Positions 1-9,933 of a stretch of 64,000 bases of DNA are shown here, piece after piece. This DNA comes from Pedobacter cryophilus (lineage in GTDB: Bacteria > Bacteroidota > Bacteroidia > Sphingobacteriales > Sphingobacteriaceae): positions 1,054,001 to 1,118,000 of the forward strand of contig NZ_SWBP01000001.1 in assembly GCF_005116455.1 (NCBI RefSeq), written 5' to 3'. Both the position numbers and the translations under genes were made by a program. Positions within the stretch are counted from its first letter, which is position 1, and each line of letters starts with the position of its first letter. The notes under the pieces were generated by a model. The model searched no databases and was not told the DNA's origin. It worked only from the letters and a program-made list of their open reading frames with translations.

Positions 1-1
1 A

Positions 2-940
2 GATATTGACGCTTTTTTAAGCCCTTTTTTAAAAGTAGAAATAGGTTCAACCATTGCCGAAAGTACTTCGGCAGCTATTTTAGATGAAGATATTTTTGAT
101 CTTTCTACCTATGCAGGTATGCCAATACATGGCTTAATTGGATATGATTTTTTCAAAAGCTTTATCATCAGAATTTATTACGAAGCCGGTTTTTTAACCA
201 TCTATAAAAAGGAACAATCAAGGTTAATTAGAAAAGGCTATAGAATTCCCATTAGTATTGAACAAAACAAGCCTTACATTCAGGTATTTGCTGATGTTGG
301 CGAACAAAAGAAAATTCCACTTAAAATGATTATAGATACTGGAGCAGGTCACCCAATATCTTTAGAATCTAATAATGGATCGGCTTTCCCTTTGCCAAAT
401 AAATTTATAGTGGCCAACTTGGGTATTGGTTTAAGCGGCAATATAGGCGGCTTTATTGGTCGTTTAGATAATTTTAAAATTGGCCGTTTTGATATTGAAA
501 GCCCGGTTTGTTCTTTTCCCTATTATGAAGATGTAGGCGCTAAAGTAACCAGTGTTAAACGAAATGGAAGTATTGGAAATCAACTGTTAAAGAGGTTCGA
601 AATTATTTTTGACTACGAAAGAAGTTGTATTTATCTAAAACCAAATGCTTTTTTTAACACCGCCTTTGAGCATGATATGAGCGGTATGGAGCTTTATGCT
701 TCAGGATCTGATTTTAAAAGATATTTTATCAATAGAATAGAACCGCAATCGCCGGCAGATGAGTTTGGTCTTCAAAAAGATGATGAGATTTTAAGCATCA
801 ATTTTAAGCCGGTAAGTATGATGTCTTTTGATGAAATTACCGAAATGTTAAAATCTAAAGAGGGCAGAAACCTTTATTTTGAGATTCAAAGAGGAAAAGA
901 AAATCTAAGAGGAATTATCACACTTAAAAGAAGAATCTAA
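2..940 (+). CDS. Aspartyl protease family protein with C-terminal PDZ domain (5' end outside window)
   Basis: The reading frame is open from base 2, so the gene starts before the window; the ATG at 119 is internal. The visible part begins with the end of one retropepsin-like domain (GLIGYDFFKSF, then a hydrophobic strand). A second such domain follows, with the catalytic motif IIDTGAG near bases 325-350 and its closing segment GSIGNQLLKRFEIIFDY. The last 80 residues look like a PDZ domain (PQSPADEFGLQKDDEI). Two-domain aspartyl proteases with a PDZ tail are common exported proteins of Bacteroidota and probably act in the envelope. The substrate is unknown. The first catalytic Asp and any signal peptide lie outside the window. 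Confidence 0.85.
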   Translation, partial: DIDAFLSPFLKVEIGSTIAESTSAAILDEDIFDLSTYAGMPIHGLIGYDFFKSFIIRIYYEAGFLTIYKKEQSRLIRKGYRIPISIEQNKPYIQVFADVGEQKKIPLKMIIDTGAGHPISLESNNGSAFPLPNKFIVANLGIGLSGNIGGFIGRLDNFKIGRFDIESPVCSFPYYEDVGAKVTSVKRNGSIGNQLLKRFEIIFDYERSCIYLKPNAFFNTAFEHDMSGMELYASGSDFKRYFINRIEPQSPADEFGLQKDDEILSINFKPVSMMSFDEITEMLKSKEGRNLYFEIQRGKENLRGIITLKRRI

Positions 941-1016
941 AATTGTAATGATTACGATACAATTTATTTAGATACATATTTTCCTTAACTTAGAAATTCT
1001 AAACTAGATTTTTTTC

Positions 1017-3989
1017 ATGAATAAACTGGCTCTTTCCATCCTAAGCTTTTCTTTAATAAGCTTACAACTTAGTGCTCAAAAAAGTAAAACTAAAATCCCC
1101 ACTGCCCTTACTGCAACATCAGCCACTCAAAGACTAGAAGGTTATCAATTAAGAAAAACTTTAGAGGATAACTCTTTGGTAAAAAACCTTTCTTTCAGCA
1201 ATATTGGTCCAACGGTAATGAGCGGTAGAGTAGTAGATGCTGATATTGATGAGAATGATCCTACACGTTTTTTTGTAGCCTATGCCTCCGGCGGATTGTG
1301 GTATAGTAATAATAACGGAATATCTTTTGAACCCATGTTTCAGCAAGAAGCAACCATGACTATTGGTGACATTGCTGTTGATTGGAAAAATAAAACCATT
1401 TGGGTGGGCACAGGTGAAAACAACAGCAGCCGCTCTTCTTATTCTGGTACAGGAATATACAAATCTACCGATTGGGGTAAAACCTGGCAATGGCTAGGTT
1501 TGGCAGAAACCCACCATATTGGCCGAATTAAATTACACCCTAGCAACCCCAATATAGCTTGGGTAGCAGCAACAGGGCATTTATATTCTCCTAATAAAGA
1601 AAGAGGAATTTATAAAACCATAGATGGTGGAAAAACTTGGAAAAACACTCTTTTTATTGATGATAAAACCGGAGCAATAGATTTAGTTATTGATCCTAAA
1701 AATCCGGATAATCTATACACTGCAACCTGGCATAAAGAACGTACCGCCTGGAATTTTGTAGAAAGTGGCAGCACTTCTGGTATTTATAAATCTATAGATG
1801 GTGGCAATACCTGGGGTTTATCTAGCACCGTAACAAGTGGTTTTCCTACCGGCGATGGTGTTGGTAGAATTGGTTTAGCTATTTATCCAGAGAATCCTCA
1901 AATTATTTATGCTGTTTTAGACAATCAGTTTCCGAGAGAAAAAATAGCCGAAACAGAGAAAAAAGACAACTTTACTATTGAAACTTTTGCAACGTTAAAC
2001 AAAGTAGATTTTGCCACATTAGACAATAAAAAACTAGATGCTTTTTTAAGAGAGAACAGATTTCCGGCTAAATACACTGCTAAATCTGTGAAAGAAAAAG
2101 TAGCAAATGATGAAATTAAACCTCAGGCCATAGCCGAATTTATTGATGATCCTTATACTTCTGTTTTTGCGGCTCCACCAAAAGAAGCCGAAGTTTATAG
2201 ATCTGATGATGCAGGTAAAACCTGGAAAAAAGTTAGCGTAATGGATTTAAAAGGCCTCTACAATACTTATGGCTATTATTTTGGGCAAATAACGGTTTCA
2301 CCAACAAATCCTGATCAAGTTTACATTATGGGTGTTCCTCTTTGGAAATCAGAAGATGGGGGCAAAACTTTTAAATCTATAGATAAAGAAAATGTACATT
2401 CAGATCATCACTCTCTTTGGGTTGATCCTAAAAAAGATGGCCACATTATTAATGGAAATGATGGCGGTTTAAACATTTCTTATGATGATGGCAAAACCTG
2501 GTTTAAAGCTAATACCCCGGCCGTTAGTCAGTTTTACTCTGTAAATTATGATATGGCTAAGCCTTACCAGGTTTATGGTGGCCTGCAAGATAATGGCGTT
2601 TGGATGGGCCCTTCTAATTATAAATTTGATTATGGTTGGTATGATGATGGTGCGTATCCATACAAAAGAATTGGTGGTGGAGACGGAATGCAAGTAGTGA
2701 TTGATACTCGTGATAACAATTTAATTTACTCAGGTTCTCAATACGGAGTTTACTCCAGATACAACAAAGAAATCGGCGAAAGAATGCCTTTTCAACCTAA
2801 GCATGAGTTGGGTGAGCGTCCGTTAAGATGGAATTGGGAATCGCCTATCCATATTTCTAAGCATAATATGGATGTGATTTATTTTGGCGCAAATAGATTA
2901 TACAGATCTTTAAATAAAGCAACAGATTTTGTGCCCATCTCTCCAGATTTAACCAAAGGAGGCAAAAAAGGCGATGTTACTTTTGGGACTTTAACCACCG
3001 TAGAAGAATCTCCTTTAAAATTTGGATTAATTTATACCGGCAGTGATGACGGATTAGTTTATGTGAGTAAAGATGGGGGTGGCAGCTGGACGAAAATTTC
3101 AGATCAGCTTCCGCAAGATTTGTGGGTTTCACAAGTTTATCCTTCTAAATTTAATGAAGCCAATGTTTATGTTTCCCTTAACGGATACCGTTTAGATAAT
3201 TTTAACTCTTATGTTTATCAATCAAAAGATTATGGCGCAACTTGGGTTAAAATAGGCGAAAACTTACCTGCAGAACCCGTAAATGTGGTAAAAGAAGATC
3301 CAGAAAATAAAGATATTTTATATGTAGGAACAGATCATGGTCTTTACGTAAGCTTTAACCAAGGTAAAACTTTTGAACGTTTTAACGGAGGATTACCCGC
3401 TGTAGCCGTTCATGATGTAGCCATACACCCAAGAGAACATGAATTATTGGTAGGCACACACGGAAGATCTTTATGGAAAGCAAGCGTAAAAGAAGTGCAG
3501 CAAATAGACGCCCAAATGATGGCTAAAGCAATCAGTTTATTTGAATTAGAATCTGTAAACTATAGCACCGCTTGGGGTAGAAAAGGTTTTGATGGGGAGT
3601 TTTTTGAGCCTACTTTTAAAATACCTTATTACGCCAACCAAACAGGTACAACCATAATTACTGTAGCAACAGAAAGCGGAACGGTATTGAGTAGCTTTAT
3701 TGATAATGCCGAGAAAGGATTAAATTTTGCAACCTATAATTTCTCTTTTGATAAGGCCAAAGCAGAAATGCTTCAAAAAGATTTAAAAATAGAAGAAACC
3801 ATAAAAGGAGCTGATAATAGCAACTTTTATTTAAAGCCAGGCAAATACACAGTTTCGGTGGAACTTAATGGCAATAAAGCTTCCAAAACTTTAACACTAG
3901 TTGCGGGTAACAGAGGGCAAAGAAGTTTTGAGCCAGAAGCCAAAGGCGAACCCGAAGAAGAACCAGATGGAAGACCCGAAATTAAGTAA
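1017..3989 (+). CDS. Exported VPS10/sortilin-like Asp-box repeat protein
   Basis: This 990-residue protein has an N-terminal signal peptide of about 20 residues ending LQLSA. It then carries many Asp-box (BNR) motifs of the form SxDxGxTW: YKSTDWGKTW, YKTIDGGKTW, YKSIDGGNTW, YRSDDAGKTW, VSKDGGGSW and QSKDYGATW. These indicate one or two large beta-propellers of the VPS10/sortilin and exo-sialidase-like type. The length of about 1000 residues is usual for the Bacteroidota family. The C-terminal 150 residues look like a beta-sandwich, and the extreme C-terminus is Glu/Pro-rich. The role is unknown; the family is exported and is probably a binding or hydrolytic protein. It lies 76 bp after the aspartyl protease and 73 bp before a metalloprotease, so the three may be co-expressed. 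Confidence 0.85.
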   Translation: MNKLALSILSFSLISLQLSAQKSKTKIPTALTATSATQRLEGYQLRKTLEDNSLVKNLSFSNIGPTVMSGRVVDADIDENDPTRFFVAYASGGLWYSNNNGISFEPMFQQEATMTIGDIAVDWKNKTIWVGTGENNSSRSSYSGTGIYKSTDWGKTWQWLGLAETHHIGRIKLHPSNPNIAWVAATGHLYSPNKERGIYKTIDGGKTWKNTLFIDDKTGAIDLVIDPKNPDNLYTATWHKERTAWNFVESGSTSGIYKSIDGGNTWGLSSTVTSGFPTGDGVGRIGLAIYPENPQIIYAVLDNQFPREKIAETEKKDNFTIETFATLNKVDFATLDNKKLDAFLRENRFPAKYTAKSVKEKVANDEIKPQAIAEFIDDPYTSVFAAPPKEAEVYRSDDAGKTWKKVSVMDLKGLYNTYGYYFGQITVSPTNPDQVYIMGVPLWKSEDGGKTFKSIDKENVHSDHHSLWVDPKKDGHIINGNDGGLNISYDDGKTWFKANTPAVSQFYSVNYDMAKPYQVYGGLQDNGVWMGPSNYKFDYGWYDDGAYPYKRIGGGDGMQVVIDTRDNNLIYSGSQYGVYSRYNKEIGERMPFQPKHELGERPLRWNWESPIHISKHNMDVIYFGANRLYRSLNKATDFVPISPDLTKGGKKGDVTFGTLTTVEESPLKFGLIYTGSDDGLVYVSKDGGGSWTKISDQLPQDLWVSQVYPSKFNEANVYVSLNGYRLDNFNSYVYQSKDYGATWVKIGENLPAEPVNVVKEDPENKDILYVGTDHGLYVSFNQGKTFERFNGGLPAVAVHDVAIHPREHELLVGTHGRSLWKASVKEVQQIDAQMMAKAISLFELESVNYSTAWGRKGFDGEFFEPTFKIPYYANQTGTTIITVATESGTVLSSFIDNAEKGLNFATYNFSFDKAKAEMLQKDLKIEETIKGADNSNFYLKPGKYTVSVELNGNKASKTLTLVAGNRGQRSFEPEAKGEPEEEPDGRPEIK

Positions 3990-4062
3990 CAAAGTAGTTA
4001 TCAATTAGCTCAGTGTCTTTTTATCCTTACATTAGAAATTTAAAAACTAAAAATAAACAAGA

Positions 4063-6591
4063 ATGAACAAAAACTTACAGATGTTTAAACTGGCTGGGGT
4101 AATATCCCTTTCGTTGGCTATTTCTGCGTGTTCTACACAAAAGAAAGCAGCGCCAACTGCTGCCAGCGCAACAGCGTCAAAAGCGAACGGTGCAGCGCCT
4201 GGTCCTGGTGGCCCTAGCGCCGCTAAAAAAGAAGGCATAAAGCGTTTCTCTGAGGTAATCACAGCAAAAGCGAAAACAGACAAAGGTTTGTTTAATGTTC
4301 ACTTTTTAGATGGTAAATATTACTACGAAATCCCAGATTCTTTATTTGGAAGAGAAATGTTGGCAGTAACCCGTTATGTAAAAACGCCAACTGCTGATGG
4401 AACTTATGGTGGTGAAGAAATTAATGAGCAAGCCTGGGTATGGGAAAAAAGAGATAAGCAAGTAATGATTAGAGTACCTTCTTACGCTAACATTGCAGCG
4501 CCAGGTACTGATATGTTTGAGTCGGTTAGAAACTCAAACTTAGCGCCAATCTTAGCTTCATTTGATATCAAAGCTTTTAATAAAGATTCAACAGGTGTAG
4601 TAATTGATGTTACTGATTTCTTTTCAAAAGATGTTTCGGCACTTGGTTTAAGCACAGGTGTTAAAACAGCTTATAAAATTTCCAGATTAGATGAAACTCG
4701 TTCTTATTTAGATACGGTAAAATCTTTTCCAGTAAATATTGAGGCTAGAACGGTAAAAACTTATATCGCAACCACGCCTCCGGGAGACCCATCATTAGGT
4801 TCGGTAACTGTAGAATTAAATACATCTATGTTGTTATTGCCTAAGGTACCCATGAAACCTCGTTTATCTGACGATAGAGTTGGTTTTTTCTCCAGAAGAC
4901 AAACAGATTATGGTATTGATGCGCAAAGAGCAACCGTTACCAGATATGCTGATAGATGGCGTTTAGAGCCAAAAGACCCCGCTGCTTATGCAAGAGGTGA
5001 ATTGGTTGAGCCAAAAAAACAAATTGTTTACTACATAGACCCAGCTACTCCTGCAAAATGGAGACCTTATTTAATTGCTGGTGTTAAAGATTGGAACGCA
5101 GCTTTTGAAGCGGCTGGTTTTAAAAATGCCATTACTTGTTTAGAGCCACCAACCAATGATCCTGATTGGTCTCCAGAAGATGCTAGATATTCTGTCATCA
5201 GATATTTTGCCTCCAACATTGCAAACGCTTACGGTCCTCATATTTCTGACCCACGTTCAGGCGAAATTTTAGAATCTGATATAGGTTGGTACCATAACGT
5301 GATGAACTTGGTTAGAAACTGGTTCTTTATCCAAACAGCAGCTATCAATCCTGATGCTCGTTCTCCAAAATTTAGAGATGAAGTAATGGGTAAATTAGTT
5401 CAGTTTGTTTCTTCTCACGAAGTTGGACATACTTTAGGTTTGCCACATAACTTTGGTTCAAGCGTTGCTTTCCCGGTAGATTCTTTACGTTCAGCTTCTT
5501 TCACCAAAAGAATGGGTGGTACCGCACCATCAATTATGGATTATGCTCGTTTTAACTATATCGCTCAACCAGGTGATGAAGGTGTAATTTTATACCCAGG
5601 TGTTGGAGCTTATGATAAATGGGCTGTTAAATGGGGATATTCTTGGTTTGATAACAAAACAGTAGAAGAAGAAGCGGCTATTTTAAATAAATGGACCATT
5701 GAAAAAGCTGGTAATCCATTATATTTTTACGGACAGCAAACTGGTAATCCAATAGATCCAAGAGCACAATCTGAAGATTTAGGTGACGATGCTATTAAAG
5801 CTTCCACTTATGGTATCGCTAACTTAAAGCGTATTTTACCAAATATCGAAAAATGGACTTACGAAGAAGGTAAGCCTTATGATAACTTATCTGAATTATT
5901 TGGCGAAGTTTTAGGTCAGTGGAACCGTTATATGGGCCATGTAAGATCTAGCATTGGCGGTATTTATGAGAATGATAAAACTTACGAGCAAAAAGGGGCT
6001 GTTTATACTCACGTAGCAAAAGCAAAGCAAGAAGCTTCTCTTAAATTTATTGTTGATCAAGCTTTCAAAACTCCAACTTGGATGTTTGACCAAGCTCAGT
6101 TAGCTAAGTTTGACCAAGCTGGTATCATCAATACTTTAAGAAGAACACAAGCTGGTGTTTTAAACGGAATTTTAGATGTAAGCAGAATGTCTAGAATGAT
6201 TGACAACTCTGCTAAGAATGGAGCAAATGCTTACTCAGTTGAAGAGTTATTTGGTGATTTACACCAAGGAATTTTTACCGAATTAAGTACTGGTGCTAAC
6301 ATTGATGTTTACCGTAGAAACTTACAAAGAGCCTACTTAGATAGATTAGAAACTTTAGTTATTGATGCGCCTGCAGCTCCAACAGCTATTGCGCCTGGTG
6401 GTCGTGGAGGTAACTTTGGACCAACAATTAACGCTGGCGATACAGACATTAGACCTTTAGCTCGTTTGGAGTTAATGAATTTAAAAACTGATATTACTAG
6501 AGCTTTACCTAGATACAGTAATGCAACAGTAAAAGCACACTTAGTAGATGCTTTAGCAAGAATAGACGCTATCTTAAATCCAAAAGGGTAA
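4063..6591 (+). CDS. Zinc-dependent metalloprotease lipoprotein (DUF5117/DUF5118 type)
   Basis: The 842-residue protein starts with a lipoprotein signal whose lipobox (SLAISAC) gives a lipidated Cys near residue 23. A low-complexity Ala/Pro/Gly linker follows. The zincin motif HEVGHTLGLPH is at residues 452-462 (His452, Glu453, His456, His462), and a Met-turn (SIMDY) lies about 30 residues later. This matches the large Bacteroidota metalloproteases annotated with DUF5117, DUF5118 and DUF4953. It is expected on the periplasmic or outer face of the envelope and to cut peptides; the substrate is unknown. It ends 20 bp before a strong bidirectional terminator. Confidence in a protease role is high because the full metal site is present. 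Confidence 0.92.
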   Translation: MNKNLQMFKLAGVISLSLAISACSTQKKAAPTAASATASKANGAAPGPGGPSAAKKEGIKRFSEVITAKAKTDKGLFNVHFLDGKYYYEIPDSLFGREMLAVTRYVKTPTADGTYGGEEINEQAWVWEKRDKQVMIRVPSYANIAAPGTDMFESVRNSNLAPILASFDIKAFNKDSTGVVIDVTDFFSKDVSALGLSTGVKTAYKISRLDETRSYLDTVKSFPVNIEARTVKTYIATTPPGDPSLGSVTVELNTSMLLLPKVPMKPRLSDDRVGFFSRRQTDYGIDAQRATVTRYADRWRLEPKDPAAYARGELVEPKKQIVYYIDPATPAKWRPYLIAGVKDWNAAFEAAGFKNAITCLEPPTNDPDWSPEDARYSVIRYFASNIANAYGPHISDPRSGEILESDIGWYHNVMNLVRNWFFIQTAAINPDARSPKFRDEVMGKLVQFVSSHEVGHTLGLPHNFGSSVAFPVDSLRSASFTKRMGGTAPSIMDYARFNYIAQPGDEGVILYPGVGAYDKWAVKWGYSWFDNKTVEEEAAILNKWTIEKAGNPLYFYGQQTGNPIDPRAQSEDLGDDAIKASTYGIANLKRILPNIEKWTYEEGKPYDNLSELFGEVLGQWNRYMGHVRSSIGGIYENDKTYEQKGAVYTHVAKAKQEASLKFIVDQAFKTPTWMFDQAQLAKFDQAGIINTLRRTQAGVLNGILDVSRMSRMIDNSAKNGANAYSVEELFGDLHQGIFTELSTGANIDVYRRNLQRAYLDRLETLVIDAPAAPTAIAPGGRGGNFGPTINAGDTDIRPLARLELMNLKTDITRALPRYSNATVKAHLVDALARIDAILNPKG

Positions 6592-6611
6592 AAAAAAGCG
6601 TAATTTGATAC

Positions 6612-6650
6612 AAAAAAAGGCATCCATAATATTCTGGATGCCTTTTTTTA
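6612..6650. terminator. Bidirectional rho-independent terminator
   Basis: An 8-bp perfect stem (GGCATCCA / TGGATGCC) with an 8-nt loop is flanked by an A-run on the left and seven T on the right. It lies between convergent genes (metalloprotease and FAD oxidoreductase) and can stop both. Confidence 0.9.
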
Positions 6651-6691
6651 TAAAAATGATTTAGGCATTTTGATTCGAGAATAAGAAAATC

Positions 6692-7966
6692 TTACCTTAA
6701 AAAGTACCCATTAAAATCTATTCTGATGTTAAAGGGAGCAAGGTAAGCATCTAATAAAACAGCTAATTCTACTTTATTAATCAATTGATTTTCTTTAAAA
6801 TCTGAATTAAACGTGTACTTGTTTTTCCAATCGGCGGCAAGCTCTTGCTGAATAGAGATTGGGTCTCTGCCACTCACAAAACTCAATAAAGAAATTGCGT
6901 TGGCAACAGTTAAATCATCCACCTTGTTTTCTATAAACCAAATTCTAGAACGAGGAAATAACTCGGCCATTACAGCTTTAATAGCTATCGCTTTTACGGT
7001 TTCATTTGGGTTAAAAAGCCCTGTTTTAAAATCCAATCTCAAAATACCACTTGCAATTACTTTCTGTACTGGGTACCAAGCATAATCGTCTGTTTTAATA
7101 TCTAAAGCCGGATATAAAAAACTTTTGTAAGTAAACATTTCTCCTTGTGTTAAACGAATATTTGCTTTAGAAGGCGTGGTGTCAAAAAATGGTCCGTAAG
7201 CCGCTAAAGCGCCAACAGCTTGTCCCATGTTCATCCATAAAGCAATATTTCTAAAATCGTCTATTGCAAAATCTCTGAAGGCTGCCATAGAAACTATCAA
7301 CAAATTTTCTTTCTCTTGTGGGATAAATACGCCCAATGGGATGTAATAAATGCTTAAACTATCTTTACCAAAACCGGCTGCGCCACTAGTACGATACAAC
7401 TTTTGCAATTGCTCATAAGGTTGAGTTTGCTGGTTTTGATTGTAGTTTACCAGATTAGTAAACTTGCCATCTTTATCATAATTGATAATATTATTTTGTG
7501 CCAAAGGCGATACTTTTAGGTTGGTGGTGGCATCTACCAAAACTTTACATTTAATTTCCTCAGCTTTTCCGTTAATTATAACTTTTACTTCCCAGCCATC
7601 TTTTCTTTCGGTAATACTACTCACCTCTGTAGCACTTAGGTATTGTAAATCTTTGGTGTTTTTTACCATTTCTGCCAATACATTTCTAGGATCTGTTAGG
7701 GTAGAATCCGAAGCTTTTTTGTATTTATCTTTCCACTCTTTCCATAAACCGGTATCAAAGGCGGCAATGTTCATTTCGGGGGTGGTCTCTCCAATTAATG
7801 AAGTACTTGGGTTAATCAATAAGGTTTTTACGCCACTTCTAGCGGCTTGTATAGCTGCGGCTGTACCTGCTGCTGTACCACCTAAAATAATTACATCTGG
7901 TTTGTATTGTGCTTGTGCACCAATAGAAAGAATCAGGAAAATGATCCAAATAAATTTTTTTATCAT
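6692..7966 (-). CDS. Exported FAD-dependent oxidoreductase
   Basis: The 424-residue protein has a signal peptide (residues 1-19, ending AQA). A dinucleotide-binding beta-alpha-beta motif follows at once (VIILGGTAAGTAAA), with the acidic or small end of strand 2 near LLINP. This is the FAD_oxidored family (PF12831-like), whose members often have signal peptides in Bacteroidota and sit near sugar-degradation genes; here no such neighbour is seen. The middle contains a substrate-domain-like region (IYYIPLGVFIP), and the C-terminal 100 residues are helical. The substrate cannot be told from the sequence. The gene is convergent with the metalloprotease. Confidence 0.8.
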   Translation of the reverse strand: MIKKFIWIIFLILSIGAQAQYKPDVIILGGTAAGTAAAIQAARSGVKTLLINPSTSLIGETTPEMNIAAFDTGLWKEWKDKYKKASDSTLTDPRNVLAEMVKNTKDLQYLSATEVSSITERKDGWEVKVIINGKAEEIKCKVLVDATTNLKVSPLAQNNIINYDKDGKFTNLVNYNQNQQTQPYEQLQKLYRTSGAAGFGKDSLSIYYIPLGVFIPQEKENLLIVSMAAFRDFAIDDFRNIALWMNMGQAVGALAAYGPFFDTTPSKANIRLTQGEMFTYKSFLYPALDIKTDDYAWYPVQKVIASGILRLDFKTGLFNPNETVKAIAIKAVMAELFPRSRIWFIENKVDDLTVANAISLLSFVSGRDPISIQQELAADWKNKYTFNSDFKENQLINKVELAVLLDAYLAPFNIRIDFNGYFLR

Positions 7967-8188
7967 AAGCCTAAATTAACGATATATAACACAAATAAAT
8001 TTTATTGGATTTTGTTTTTAACATATTTTAACCGTAGTAAATAGCTTTTGTCTTTTAATTTATGTAGTTAAAAGATCGAAAATGGATATCAATAAAATGA
8101 TAACAGCTGTATTTTTGAAAATTTAATGTATTTTTAATCTTCTATAAAGCTAAATTCTATAAATGGAAAGACGCAATTTATATTCCCT

Positions 8189-9010
8189 ATGATTGATGTA
8201 TTAACTATATTTCCAGCATTAAATAGCGAATTAATTATACTTCTTAAAAGTTTAAAACCCGCAGATTGGGAGAGGAAAACTGTATGCTCAAGTTGGACAA
8301 TAAGGGATATTGCTATTCATTTATTGGATACTAATTTGAGAAGATTATCTATTGGAAGAGATGGTCACTCGGCTTCCAATAATCAAGAATTTAATAATTA
8401 CGATGAACTTGTGAATTACCTCAACCAGCAAAATGCCGATTGGGTGAAAGCGTTGCAAAGGGTAAGTCCTGTTATTTTAATTGAAATGATAGCACAATAT
8501 CAGAATCAATTATTAGAATATTTTAATGAGCTTGATCCTTTTGATACGGCTTTATTCTCTGTAAGATGGGCAGGGAAAGAGCATTCTGAAAACTGGTTTG
8601 ATATTGCCCGTGAATACACCGAAAGATGGTTACACCAACAACAAATAAGATTTGCCCTTAATGATCAAAAATTGCTAAGCCCCCAATTTTATCATCCTTT
8701 TTTAACAACCGCTATGCAAGCCTTACCTTATACTTATGTAAATGTGAAAGCACCAATTGGTACGGTGGTAAAAGTAGAAATTGTAGGCGAGGCAGGTGGA
8801 TCATGGTCGATTATTAAAGACAAAAACTTTTGGAGCTTTGTAGATGATGAGGTAGGAAATGCCAGTGCCTTAATATTCATTGACCAACAAATAGCTTGGT
8901 TATTATTTTCTAAAGGGATAAACCCAATGGATGCAGCACAATATTACCAATTACATGGAGATACAGAATTAGCAAGCCATGCTTTAAAAATGCTTGCTGT
9001 AATGGCTTAA
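8189..9010 (+). CDS. Maleylpyruvate isomerase-like / DinB-fold protein
   Basis: The 273-residue protein begins with a four-helix DinB-like domain that carries the family signature W-T-[IV]-R-D-[IV]-A-x-H-L (SSWTIRDIAIHLLDTN, residues 34-49). This matches mycothiol-dependent maleylpyruvate isomerase N-terminal domains. The C-terminal 120 residues resemble the small alpha/beta (SCP2-like) domain of the same enzymes. Bacteroidota do not make mycothiol, so a different thiol or a non-catalytic role is likely. The next gene, also DinB-fold, starts 4 bp after the stop, so the two are co-transcribed. Function in this organism is not established. Confidence 0.7.
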   Translation: MIDVLTIFPALNSELIILLKSLKPADWERKTVCSSWTIRDIAIHLLDTNLRRLSIGRDGHSASNNQEFNNYDELVNYLNQQNADWVKALQRVSPVILIEMIAQYQNQLLEYFNELDPFDTALFSVRWAGKEHSENWFDIAREYTERWLHQQQIRFALNDQKLLSPQFYHPFLTTAMQALPYTYVNVKAPIGTVVKVEIVGEAGGSWSIIKDKNFWSFVDDEVGNASALIFIDQQIAWLLFSKGINPMDAAQYYQLHGDTELASHALKMLAVMA

Positions 9011-9014
9011 AAAT

Positions 9015-9551
9015 ATGAATAACGACCTTGAAAAATTGAAGTACCCCATTGGGAAGTGCCTTCCTCTAAATCATTATACTGATGAAGAAAATAAGCGCTT
9101 TATCAGCACCATCAAGCTTTTTCCAAGCTTATTAAAAGAAGAAGTGCTCGCTTTAAGCCCGGCAGATTTAGAGAAACCGTATCGCCCTGGGGGGTGGACG
9201 GTAAAGCAGGTTATTCATCATTTGGCAGATAGCCACATGAATGCAATTTTAAGATTTAAGCTGACTTTAACCGAAGAGAACCCTACTATAAAACCCTATA
9301 ATGAAGCTGCTTTTGCCAAGCTAAAAGATTATGAATTGCCAGTAGAAGCTAGTCTGAGAATTTTAGATGGAATCCATCTGCATTGGGTATTTATCTTAGA
9401 AGCCTTGCAGCCAAAAGATTTTGAACGCACCTATTTTCATCCACAACATCAATTAAGTTTTAACCTTTACCAGGCTTTAGCAACTTATGATTGGCATTGT
9501 AAACATCATTTTGCGCACATTCAATTAGTAAGCAAAAATAAATTCCTGTAG
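9015..9551 (+). CDS. DinB-fold putative metal-dependent hydrolase, YfiT/BstA type
   Basis: The 178-residue length and layout match the YfiT / bacillithiol S-transferase family. The start is close to the family pattern (LKYPIGK), GGWTVKQVIHHLADSH supplies the first His ligands and DWHCKHHFAHI the C-terminal His pair. These His residues form the metal site of DinB-superfamily enzymes. In Bacillus, BstA joins bacillithiol to electrophiles; many Bacteroidota make bacillithiol, so a detoxification role is plausible but inferred. It is co-transcribed with the preceding DinB-fold gene. Confidence 0.78.
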   Translation: MNNDLEKLKYPIGKCLPLNHYTDEENKRFISTIKLFPSLLKEEVLALSPADLEKPYRPGGWTVKQVIHHLADSHMNAILRFKLTLTEENPTIKPYNEAAFAKLKDYELPVEASLRILDGIHLHWVFILEALQPKDFERTYFHPQHQLSFNLYQALATYDWHCKHHFAHIQLVSKNKFL

Positions 9552-9605
9552 GTGTTTTTTGGCAAGGTATTGGCTTTTATATCTCTAAATATAAAACTCA
9601 TCAAT

Positions 9606-9845
9606 ATGGAAAATACAAAAAATTCAAAAGTGGCTATGGCCATTATAGCTGGCTTAGCTGTTGGTGCAGCAACTTGGTATTTTATGAATAGTAAAAATGG
9701 GAGGCAACATTGGGAAACCTTATTAGATGCTGCTAATGATATTACCGATAAATTTAAAAAAGCTTCTTTAGAATCATCAAAAAGTATATCAAATCATGTT
9801 TCTAATGTATCATCTCTTTTAAAAGATGGCATTAAAATAAGTTAA
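9606..9845 (+). CDS. Small YtxH-like membrane-anchored protein
   Basis: The ATG at 9606 (MENTKNSK) is preferred over an upstream in-frame start at 9552 that would add 18 hydrophobic residues with no family support. The 79-residue product has one transmembrane segment (VAMAIIAGLAVGAATWYFM). It is followed by a charged helix, NGRQHWETLLDAANDITDKF, typical of YtxH/gas-vesicle-like small stress proteins. The function is unknown. Confidence 0.65.
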   Translation: MENTKNSKVAMAIIAGLAVGAATWYFMNSKNGRQHWETLLDAANDITDKFKKASLESSKSISNHVSNVSSLLKDGIKIS

Positions 9846-9917
9846 TATTCCAAAAATACGGGAGCAGTTCATTGTAAAATTTTATGATGAACTTTTTTAT
9901 TTCATCTATTAATCGTA

Positions 9918-9929
9918 ATATTGCAATAT
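9918..9929. promoter_or_regulatory. Candidate ArsR operator
   Basis: A perfect 12-bp palindrome, ATATTGCAATAT, lies 4 bp before the arsR start codon. It overlaps a TAnnTTG-like -7 element (TAATATTG). ArsR repressors bind short AT-rich dyads over their own promoter, so this is the likely autoregulatory site. Inferred from position and symmetry only. Confidence 0.55.
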
Positions 9930-9933
9930 AATT